From Syntrophaceae bacterium UBA5764 (lineage in GTDB: Bacteria; Desulfobacterota; Syntrophia; Syntrophales; Smithellaceae), in assembly GCA_002418825.1 (NCBI GenBank), contig DIEW01000088.1, positions 1-7,050 of the forward strand: a DNA stretch of 7,050 nucleotides, given 5' to 3'. Position 1 is the stretch's first letter; every line of letters begins with the position of its first letter. Below, one piece after another: positions 1-5,803 of this stretch. The notes under the pieces were generated by a model, which saw nothing but the letters and a program-made list of their open reading frames with translations, was not told the origin of the DNA and did not search any database. A program made the position numbers and the translations under genes.

Positions 1-668
1 ATGCCGGCGCCAAATATATTTTTATTACTGATTCCGCTTTTAACGCCAGCTATGAACACAGCTCTGAAATCGCGCAAGCATTTATTAAAGCCCGGCTTTC
101 CATCCCCTGGGGCGGATTTTTTGCCCCCACCGAAGCTCCCACGGATTATTATCAAAAACTTGTCGGCGCCGGCCTGACACACGTCGAATTTGGCACGGAA
201 TCTCTCTCCGATACGATACTTGCTAATCTGCAAAAACCCTTTGCGGCGCGGGAAGTTTATAGCGCCCACAAACAGGCCTTGAATGCCGGACTTTTTATCG
301 CGCATTATTTTTTACTGGGTGGTCCCGGGGAAAACACGCAGACACTTCAGGAAACGCTCAACGGCGCCGATAAACTGGAAAAATCCGTTTTTTTCTTTTT
401 CTGCGGTATCCGCCTTTATCCGCACACGGCCTTGTATGATCTTGCCCTGCGCGAAGGACAAATACAATCATCACAAAGCCTTCTTCATCCTGTATTTTAC
501 AAATCGCCTCATATATCCGATATAGAAATTGTAAAAAAAGTGGAGACATACGCAAACGGACGTTTCAACTGGCTGATCGGCGCCGGTGAAAGCAAGGCAA
601 CTCGCGTTTTACCAAAACTCTACGGGCGAGGATTTACAGGACCTCTGTGGGAACATCTCATTCAATGA
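1..668 (+). CDS. B12-binding-type radical SAM protein, C-terminal part (5' end outside window)
   Basis: The open frame enters from the left edge (first full codon at base 3) and ends at TGA 666-668, giving 221 visible residues. Numbered from the edge, they show the late strands of a radical SAM barrel: FITD at 7-10, VEFGTES at 61-67 (the 'G.ES' strand) and FLLGGPGE at 103-110, matching the 'GxPGET' strand typical of cobalamin-dependent radical SAM enzymes of the HpnP/HpnR/BchE kind. The CxxxCxxC cluster motif and any B12-binding domain must lie upstream of the window, so B12 binding is inferred from the barrel type, not seen. The C-terminus (FTGPLWEHLIQ) resembles my memory of 'lipid biosynthesis B12-binding/radical SAM' proteins. 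The stop overlaps the next start as ATGA, so the two genes are probably translationally coupled. Likely a methylation or rearrangement on a lipid; substrate unknown. An ordinary radical SAM enzyme without B12 remains possible. Confidence 0.8.
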   Translation, partial: AGAKYIFITDSAFNASYEHSSEIAQAFIKARLSIPWGGFFAPTEAPTDYYQKLVGAGLTHVEFGTESLSDTILANLQKPFAAREVYSAHKQALNAGLFIAHYFLLGGPGENTQTLQETLNGADKLEKSVFFFFCGIRLYPHTALYDLALREGQIQSSQSLLHPVFYKSPHISDIEIVKKVETYANGRFNWLIGAGESKATRVLPKLYGRGFTGPLWEHLIQ

Positions 669-1462
669 AGAAAAACAAAAAAAGATTCAGCCCGGCTGAA
701 ATATCGGGCATAATTTTTCTTTTACTTGCCGCTGCCGTTTTTTCCCTCAACCCGACCGTTGCCGCAATAATTCTTTCTCTTTATGTTTTTTTGTGCCTGC
801 TGGGCTGTTTTTTCCCACAAACTAATTTTCTGTTTAACGTTATCAATCGCGGCAATACCGGAAATAATTTCGTCGCACTTACTTTTGACGACGGCCCTTC
901 AGAGCCAGTGACGAGACAAATTCTCGCTTTGCTCAACAAACATGCAGTCAAGGCCACTTTTTTCATTTCCGGCACCAACGCCTTGCGTAATCCTGAGATT
1001 ATCCGAGAAATTGTCGCCCAAGGACATGCCATCGGCAACCATTCTTACAGCCACAACCCTTTGCTAATGCTCAAAAGTTATCGTAAACTTTACATGGAAA
1101 TAGCTGAAACACAAAAAATATTGCAGGAAGAAGGAATTAACACCATCGCCTTCCGACCGCCCGTGGGCATCGTAAATCCAAAGCTGCCCAAAGTTTTGAA
1201 TGAACTGGGCATGCTCTGTGTAACTTTCAGTTGCCGTGCTTTTGATGCAGGGAATTTTTTTGTTAAAAACATTAGTAAAAAAATCCTGAATAAAATTAGG
1301 GAAAATGATATCGTCTTGTTGCATGATGTGCCCGTCCGCAGACATAATGATTGCGGTGCATTTTTAGTTGAGATAGAAAATATTATCATCGGCATTGGCA
1401 AGAAAGGGTTTTTAATTGTACCGCTTTCCGTTCTGATAAATAAGGAAATAATGATAAAATAA
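665..1462 (+). CDS. Membrane-anchored polysaccharide deacetylase-like protein (NodB/CE4 family)
   Basis: This encodes 265 residues if started at ATG 665, which overlaps the preceding stop (ATGA). A GTG at 647 in the same frame would add six residues and is less likely. Residues 12-50 are strongly hydrophobic and look like two closely spaced membrane segments, or one long hairpin, after a basic KKNKKR start. A NodB catalytic domain follows with all main CE4 motifs: TFDDGP at 73-78 (catalytic and metal-binding Asp pair 75/76), HSYSH at 126-130 (metal-binding His126 and His130), RPP at 164-166, and LLHD at 218-221 (His220). The family removes N- or O-acetyl groups from glycans or glycolipids using a divalent metal; anchoring would place the domain at the membrane. 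Its pairing with a lipid-type radical SAM gene suggests the substrate is a lipid-linked sugar or head group rather than bulk peptidoglycan or chitin; that is inference. Confidence 0.85.
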   Translation: MKKNKKRFSPAEISGIIFLLLAAAVFSLNPTVAAIILSLYVFLCLLGCFFPQTNFLFNVINRGNTGNNFVALTFDDGPSEPVTRQILALLNKHAVKATFFISGTNALRNPEIIREIVAQGHAIGNHSYSHNPLLMLKSYRKLYMEIAETQKILQEEGINTIAFRPPVGIVNPKLPKVLNELGMLCVTFSCRAFDAGNFFVKNISKKILNKIRENDIVLLHDVPVRRHNDCGAFLVEIENIIIGIGKKGFLIVPLSVLINKEIMIK

Positions 1463-1493
1463 GCGGCAATTTGCCGGCAAATTGCCGCTTATT
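1458..1493 (+). terminator. 36-base perfect palindrome, probable intrinsic terminator
   Basis: Bases 1458-1473 are the exact reverse complement of 1478-1493, giving a 16-bp stem with a CCGG tetraloop (1474-1477). The stem core is GCGGCAATTTG/CAAATTGCCGC, and the deacetylase stop codon TAA (1460-1462) lies inside the left arm. The 3' flank (TTATTATCAATAG) is T-rich but lacks a long U-run, so termination may be partial, or the hairpin may protect the 3' end of the mRNA. Its symmetry could allow function in both directions. It lies just ahead of a promoter-like pair, which fits a boundary between two transcription units. Confidence 0.65.
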
Positions 1494-1509
1494 ATCAATA
1501 GAAAAATTT

Positions 1510-1538
1510 TTGATTGTAAGAATAATAAATGATATATT
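1510..1538 (+). promoter_or_regulatory. Candidate sigma70-type promoter for the hotdog-ACP-radical SAM operon
   Basis: TTGATT at 1510-1515 (4 of 6 matches to TTGACA) is followed after exactly 17 bases by TATATT at 1533-1538 (5 of 6 matches to TATAAT). It lies between the palindromic terminator and the first gene of the next unit, so transcription would start near 1545 and leave a leader of about 43 bases. The surroundings are very A/T-rich, which raises the chance of a random match. Confidence 0.5.
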
Positions 1539-1565
1539 ACTATATTTCGGGGTATAGGGTCCTTA

Positions 1566-1586
1566 AACCTAAAAGGGGTGTAGGTT
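1566..1586 (+). promoter_or_regulatory. Leader hairpin presenting the ribosome binding site of a TTG-started gene
   Basis: AACCTA (1566-1571) and TAGGTT (1581-1586) are exact complements and enclose a 9-base loop containing AGGGG (1574-1578). This is the only good Shine-Dalgarno match ahead of TTG 1588, which begins one base after the stem. An in-frame TAA at 1570-1572 rules out a longer protein, so this site decides the start. The nearby CCTT (1561-1564) could instead pair with AAGG (1573-1576) and cover the site. Whether either fold regulates translation is inference. Confidence 0.4.
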
Positions 1587-1587
1587 A

Positions 1588-1995
1588 TTGGAAAATCGAT
1601 GGAATTTGTTAAGCAAAATTCATAGTGGTAAATTCAACGAAATCGAAGCAACGTCTTTCATCCCCTACGATTCATCATGGTTTACAGGCCATTTCCCTGG
1701 CGAACCGATTCTTCCGGGAATAGCCTTGGTACACACGGTACAGCAGGCCATTTACTGCAAGGCGAAAGAAAAAAACGAGCACATCAAACTTGACGCGCTC
1801 AGAAGAATCAGGTTTACTCAGCCAGTAAAACCCGGAGAAACCTTAAAGCTGAATATATCCCGCGAGGAAACGGGGAATGAGATTTTATTTTCTTTTAAGG
1901 TAACGAACAAAAAAAATATTGTATGCAGCGGCGCAATAATTGCCACTAAAATTATGAATATAATAAGCCCGGAAGAGGAGGAGCGCAATGCCTGA
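1588..1995 (+). CDS. FabZ/ApeI-like hotdog-fold acyl-ACP dehydratase-like protein
   Basis: This encodes 135 residues from a TTG start. An in-frame stop at 1570-1572 excludes a longer protein, AGGGG 9 bases upstream supports TTG 1588, and there is no in-frame ATG until residue 123. The length matches single-domain FabZ-type hotdog proteins. The signature WFTGHFPGEPILPGI at 31-45 aligns with the FabZ active-site loop and keeps the catalytic His (His35). Where FabZ has its catalytic Glu (PGVLQIEA), this protein has PGIALVHT, placing His49 in that position. I recall the same Glu-to-His change in ApeI-like dehydratases of aryl polyene clusters, so an ApeI-like assignment fits best. The expected role is dehydration of 3-hydroxyacyl-ACP; thioesterase or structural roles are alternatives. 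The gene overlaps the ACP start by 8 bases, so its partner is very probably that carrier protein. Confidence 0.82.
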   Translation: MENRWNLLSKIHSGKFNEIEATSFIPYDSSWFTGHFPGEPILPGIALVHTVQQAIYCKAKEKNEHIKLDALRRIRFTQPVKPGETLKLNISREETGNEILFSFKVTNKKNIVCSGAIIATKIMNIISPEEEERNA

Positions 1996-2260
1996 AAAGC
2001 GAGATATGGAGGGCATTATTCGGCATGTAACCGAAGTGATTATCGGAGAGCTGAAACTGGAAGATATAACGGTTGGCACATTCAATCCTGATATGGATCT
2101 GGTTGATGAATTGGGTATTGACAGCATGGATTTAGCAACCATCGCCCTGGTTTTACAGGATGAATATAAAATCACAATTGACGAAGATGATTATCCCAAA
2201 CTGAAAACAGTTCGTCTTATTGCCGAATATATCGAAGAAAAATTGACTGGTAAAAATTAA
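1988..2260 (+). CDS. Acyl carrier protein
   Basis: This encodes 90 residues, the usual size for a discrete type II ACP. The phosphopantetheine site is the LGIDSMDL motif at 42-49, with Ser46 as the predicted attachment residue; Met replaces the more common Leu after Ser. Acidic helix-2 and loop residues (DEDDYPKL) and a C-terminal EYIEEKL helix follow the normal ACP pattern. A strong site, GAGGAGGAG at 1975-1983, precedes ATG 1988, and the gene begins inside the end of the hotdog gene in another frame. This suggests coupled translation of the enzyme and its carrier. Location next to a dehydratase-like gene, radical SAM genes and ketosynthases marks it as a dedicated pathway carrier rather than the housekeeping AcpP, which normally sits beside fabD/fabG/fabF. 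Activation by a phosphopantetheinyl transferase encoded elsewhere is expected. Confidence 0.93.
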   Translation: MPEKRDMEGIIRHVTEVIIGELKLEDITVGTFNPDMDLVDELGIDSMDLATIALVLQDEYKITIDEDDYPKLKTVRLIAEYIEEKLTGKN

Positions 2261-2280
2261 TCAAGAAAGAATGTTTGCCC

Positions 2281-3366
2281 ATGACTGGTAACGCAATTGT
2301 TGAAGGCAAAGAATCCTTTGATTCGGTAAAACCGAAATTTTCCGATCTGCTGGCCGCTCCGAATATCAGAGAGCGCTGGGAAAAAGTTCGCCGATATTTC
2401 TTTTTACGCGAATCTACCTACGATATGACGAATCGCTGCAATATCCGTTGTGACGGGTGTTATTATTATGAAGGCGACAAACAATTTGCCTCTGAAAATC
2501 TTAATACCGAGGACTGGCGCAATCTGATGCGGACAGAAAAAAAACGCGGCATTACTTATGTTGTTCTCGCCGGCGCGGAACCATCGCTGGTACCGGAACT
2601 TCTGAAAGTTTGTTACGAGGAAATGCCGCTGGGAAGCATCGCCACCAACGGATTTAAAAAAATCCCGGAGTCAGTGGGCTACAAAACCCATATTTCCGTC
2701 TGGGGAAACGATGAAACAAGCTGGCGGGTCAGAAGGGCAAAAAATCTTTTAAAAAAGCAAATAGAAAATTACCAGGGCGATGAGAGAGCGGTTTTCGTAT
2801 ACACGTTTACCAGAGAAAATATTGACGAGGTTGAAGAAGTGGCGTCAGAACTTATTGCTGATGATTGCAAGCTGACTTTCAACGTATTTTCTTCTCCGGT
2901 CGGTTACAATGGTCCGCTACGCCATGATGAAACATCTCTTTTGCGCACCCGTAAGAAAATGATCGAGCTTTTAAACCGTTATCCGAAAAATGTCCTTTTC
3001 TCGGTTTACAACGCCGTCGCGCATACCCACAAAAAAGGCCTGCATGATTTATACAACTGTTCCTATCCGCGCTGCAATCCGTCACAGGATATTGGCCTGG
3101 GGCGTTCCTTTCGTCAGTACCGCACCGACCTGAATTGGGACCGCTCGGTGGCCTGCTGCGTACCGGACACGGACTGCCCGGACTGCCGCCATTACGCCGC
3201 CGGTTCCGCTGTGGTAACGGCACGTCTGTACCGGCATGTGAACGATGCGGACACCTTTAAGTCCTGGCTGGATTATGTGGATACTTACTTGGCCGTGTGG
3301 GTTATGGGTTACGAAAAAGGAGAAAATCTCTGCCGGAAAATTATTGAACCACCGCAGGTACGCTGA
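2281..3366 (+). CDS. Radical SAM protein with Cys-rich C-terminus (first of a tandem pair)
   Basis: This encodes 361 residues from ATG 2281, preceded by AAGAAAGA (2263-2270). A TTG at 2275 would add two residues. The radical SAM cluster motif CNIRCDGC (Cys53, Cys57, Cys60) follows the strand STYDMTNR. The SAM-contact motif reads GAEP at 98-101, with Ala in place of the second Gly. ATNG near 121-124 and HISVWG near 137-142 are further barrel strands. The C-terminal third carries Cys260, Cys265, Cys292-Cys293, Cys299 and Cys302, a spacing also seen in the next gene and suggestive of an auxiliary Fe-S cluster of SPASM/twitch kind. The enzyme should cleave SAM to a 5'-deoxyadenosyl radical in the cytosol. 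Placement between an ACP and ketosynthases suggests an acyl chain as substrate, but a peptide or sugar substrate cannot be excluded. No close named family is recognised. Confidence 0.85.
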   Translation: MTGNAIVEGKESFDSVKPKFSDLLAAPNIRERWEKVRRYFFLRESTYDMTNRCNIRCDGCYYYEGDKQFASENLNTEDWRNLMRTEKKRGITYVVLAGAEPSLVPELLKVCYEEMPLGSIATNGFKKIPESVGYKTHISVWGNDETSWRVRRAKNLLKKQIENYQGDERAVFVYTFTRENIDEVEEVASELIADDCKLTFNVFSSPVGYNGPLRHDETSLLRTRKKMIELLNRYPKNVLFSVYNAVAHTHKKGLHDLYNCSYPRCNPSQDIGLGRSFRQYRTDLNWDRSVACCVPDTDCPDCRHYAAGSAVVTARLYRHVNDADTFKSWLDYVDTYLAVWVMGYEKGENLCRKIIEPPQVR

Positions 3367-3400
3367 AAAAATATGGAGTGTTAAAATAAAGGGTTAACAA

Positions 3401-4396
3401 ATGAAGACGATAAGTTTGCTGCTGGATTCTGAATGGTATGACCGCTACCGGCGGATTGCCAATTTAAACATCCGTAGCTCCATATACGATGTGACCAACC
3501 GCTGCAACCTACGTTGCAGGGGGTGTTTCTTCTTTTCGTCAGGTGAAAACCACGTAAAGGAAGAAACAAACATAAAACAATGGGAAGCATTCATCGATAA
3601 GGAAAGGAAACGCGGAGTAAACCTGGCGATTCTTATTGGCGGCGAACCAACTCTGTGCATGGACCGAGTGGAAGCGTTTTATAAACGTCTGCCCAGCTAC
3701 TGCGCCACCAACGGCTTAATCAAAATACCACGCGATAAATTTCCGGACATGATGGTGGGAATTTCACTGTGGGGCAGCTCCGAAGACGAAAAAATCTTGC
3801 GGGGAAAAGATACCTTCGCCATTTCCAGTAAAAATTACGAAGGCGACCCTTACACCTATTATCTTTATACCATTACGCCCAAACAGGTGGGTAAAGTTGA
3901 GTCGGTTGTAAAAAGAATTGTCGATGTCGGATTGAAAGTGCATCTGCAGCTTCTTTCCAATGACGAGGGGATGGAAGGTTTTTCTTGGCGCCCCGAGGAA
4001 CTGCGGGATTTGCGCTTTGAAATGGACGAAATGCTCAATCAATATCCGCGTACTGTTATTTCCTGTAAGTACTATCATGAAACCATCACCACCGGTAAAA
4101 TGATGGGGCGCACTTTTGGCTGGCACGAATGTCCCTCCGTTACGGAATCACTGGATAACCGTCAGCCGCCGGTAAAAAGACTGATTCATTTTTACCGCTG
4201 GGCGGCGGATTTGAAAACCGTTCATCGCTGCTGCACCTCCGCCACGCGTGATTGTTCCATATGCAAAGACGGCGCCGCACATATGAGCTGGGTGATGGTA
4301 AACAAACGCGACCATCTAAATTCAACCAGGGATTTGCAGAACTGGATTGAAGTGTATGAGATGTTTGCCAAACTATACCGCCTGATCCCTTGGTAA
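3401..4396 (+). CDS. Radical SAM protein with Cys-rich C-terminus (second of a tandem pair)
   Basis: This encodes 331 residues from ATG 3401, with AAAGGG (3388-3393) at good spacing. It is a clear paralog of the preceding gene: SSIYDVTNRCNLRCRGC here against STYDMTNRCNIRCDGC there, then CATNGLIKIP against IATNGFKKIP, and ISLWG against ISVWG. The cluster motif is Cys35, Cys39, Cys42, and the SAM motif is the standard GGEP at 80-83. The C-terminus holds Cys244, Cys277-Cys278, Cys285 and Cys288, aligning with the neighbour's CC-x5/6-CxxC array and indicating an auxiliary Fe-S cluster. It lacks about 20 N-terminal residues found in the first copy. The twin genes may act as a pair (a heterodimer or two successive steps), presumably on the ACP-bound or released acyl chain; this is inferred from context only. 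The gene ends the second block, before a 142-base gap. Confidence 0.85.
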   Translation: MKTISLLLDSEWYDRYRRIANLNIRSSIYDVTNRCNLRCRGCFFFSSGENHVKEETNIKQWEAFIDKERKRGVNLAILIGGEPTLCMDRVEAFYKRLPSYCATNGLIKIPRDKFPDMMVGISLWGSSEDEKILRGKDTFAISSKNYEGDPYTYYLYTITPKQVGKVESVVKRIVDVGLKVHLQLLSNDEGMEGFSWRPEELRDLRFEMDEMLNQYPRTVISCKYYHETITTGKMMGRTFGWHECPSVTESLDNRQPPVKRLIHFYRWAADLKTVHRCCTSATRDCSICKDGAAHMSWVMVNKRDHLNSTRDLQNWIEVYEMFAKLYRLIPW

Positions 4397-4450
4397 TAGT
4401 ATGCAGCTCCAGTATCCAATTGTTTTTTTCCTGAACAAACCAAAAAACAT

Positions 4451-4479
4451 TTGATATTTTTGTAAAGCTCTTGCATGAT
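4451..4479 (+). promoter_or_regulatory. Possible internal promoter ahead of the ketosynthase pair
   Basis: TTGATA (4451-4456, 5 of 6 to the -35 consensus) and CATGAT (4474-4479, 4 of 6 to the -10) are separated by 17 bases. They lie in the largest non-coding gap of the window (4397-4538, 142 bases), which is A/T-rich and holds nothing else I can support. TTAGGA at 4525-4530 is the ribosome binding site of the ketosynthase gene. If used, the promoter would allow separate expression of the ketosynthases; the weak -10 keeps confidence low. Confidence 0.3.
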
Positions 4480-4538
4480 TAAACTTTCCCGGCGGATATT
4501 TAAGGTTTTGTCCGGAAAATCATTTTAGGATTACTTGC

Positions 4539-5786
4539 ATGCAAAAAAAAACTGTAATATTAGGATATGATGCCGTTTCCCCATTGGGAACCGATCTGGC
4601 CGTTCAATGGCGGTGCGCCACGAAAGGACAAAGCGGAATAGGGCTTTTAACAAGGTTCCCATTATCCCCGTATTTTCCCGTGCGGGTGGCGGGGCAGGTG
4701 GCTGACCTTGACATCCGACCTTATCCTTTTCTGCAGCCGCGGGAAATGGCGCACTGGACATCGCCGATCTTTAAATATGCCCTCCTGGTCGTACATCGGG
4801 CGCTTGCGGCAAGCGGTATATCCATAACACCGGAGCTTGCGCCTCGCGTCGCCATAACCTTCAGCTCGGCGGTGGGAGGACTGGACGCAGTCTTAAATGC
4901 CGATCGTCTCATGGTCGCTGAAAATAAAATGCCGCATCCTTTTACCAATCCGAATTCCTGCATTAATATGGTAACCGGGAAGGTGTCTATTTTAACCGGC
5001 GCGACCGGACCGATCTGCTCCACGATAACCGCCTGCGCGACGGGAATAACATCGCTGATTATCGGCGAGACGCTCCTGCAAAGGAACATGGCTGATGTGG
5101 TAATCGGCGGCGCGGTGGATTTTCCGCTGGTCGAGCCGATTGTGGCGGGATTTGCCACGATGAACGGAGCTTATCGTCCCAAGGAAGGCCAGCCGCATGA
5201 ACCGCCGGAAAAGACCAGCCGCCCGTTTTCCGCAAATCGCCGGGGTTTTGTCGTCTCCGAAGGAGCGGGCGCGATTATTATCGCCACTGACGAATTTGCG
5301 CGCGCGCATGGACTGAAACCGAAAATTGAACTGGCGGGCTGGGCAATGACTTCCGACGCGGGACATTTTGTCGCGCCGAAACTGGATACGGTACAAAGAT
5401 GCATTGAACAAGCCATCCTCCATGCCGGGGTAAAGCCGTGCGATATCGACGCGGTCAACGCGCACGCCACTTCAACCAAGATAGGCGACAAAGTGGAAGC
5501 TGACGCGCTAATCAATATTTTCGGAAAAAAAACGCCGCCGGTTTCGGCCAATAAATCACAGGTGGGACACGCGATGGGCGCGTCTTCCGCTCTGGAAGCG
5601 ATTTTCGCCATGGAAGGGATGCTGGGCGATGTTTTGCTGCCCACGATAAATTATCAGCCGGATCCGGAAATTAATATTGATTGTGTCGCCGAAGGAACGC
5701 GGAAGCTTGAGCAGGAATTTGTGCTGAAAAACGCCTTCGGCTTCGGAGGATGCAATTCCTGTTTGGTTTTGCGCAGAACCGCATAA
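4539..5786 (+). CDS. Beta-ketoacyl-ACP synthase, FabF-type (first of pair)
   Basis: This encodes 415 residues, the normal FabF length, starting at ATG 4539 with TTAGGA 8 bases upstream. The thiolase-fold catalytic set is complete: Cys166 in TACATG (164-169), His309 in NAHATST (307-313), Lys339 in NKSQVGH and His344. GEGAG-type strand SEGAGA (240-245) and the C-terminal NAFGFGG (398-404) are present. It should condense malonyl-ACP with an acyl-ACP by decarboxylative Claisen condensation in the cytosol. Two usually conserved spots differ: NAHAT instead of NAHGT after the first His, and GFGGCN instead of GFGGTN near the C-terminus. The active Cys rules out a chain-length-factor role. It is followed after 17 bases by a second ketosynthase gene. 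The divergent details and the context argue for a specialised pathway enzyme rather than the housekeeping FabF. Confidence 0.92.
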   Translation: MQKKTVILGYDAVSPLGTDLAVQWRCATKGQSGIGLLTRFPLSPYFPVRVAGQVADLDIRPYPFLQPREMAHWTSPIFKYALLVVHRALAASGISITPELAPRVAITFSSAVGGLDAVLNADRLMVAENKMPHPFTNPNSCINMVTGKVSILTGATGPICSTITACATGITSLIIGETLLQRNMADVVIGGAVDFPLVEPIVAGFATMNGAYRPKEGQPHEPPEKTSRPFSANRRGFVVSEGAGAIIIATDEFARAHGLKPKIELAGWAMTSDAGHFVAPKLDTVQRCIEQAILHAGVKPCDIDAVNAHATSTKIGDKVEADALINIFGKKTPPVSANKSQVGHAMGASSALEAIFAMEGMLGDVLLPTINYQPDPEINIDCVAEGTRKLEQEFVLKNAFGFGGCNSCLVLRRTA

Positions 5787-5803
5787 AGAATGTATTTAAA
5801 ATT

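Noticed and set aside
1..177. ATG at base 1 opening a short frame in frame 1
   Set aside because: Its translation is Pro/Leu-rich with no family resemblance and ends at 177. The real frame through this region is frame 3, which shows radical SAM barrel motifs.
2879..3223. Minus-strand frame of 114 codons inside the first of the twin radical SAM genes
   Set aside because: The + strand gene is a recognisable radical SAM protein. The reverse frame is low in recognisable structure, with no credible ribosome binding site or family resemblance.
4484..4517. Imperfect hairpin TTTCCCGG/CCGGAAA ahead of the first ketosynthase
   Set aside because: The arms need a bulge and enclose a long loop with no T-run following. 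It is too weak to call a terminator or regulator.
4721..5644. Three long overlapping minus-strand frames (4721-5158, 4992-5465, 5171-5644)
   Set aside because: They lie entirely inside the first ketosynthase gene, whose protein is complete and has all catalytic motifs. The reverse frames show no family motif and are by-products of its codon composition.
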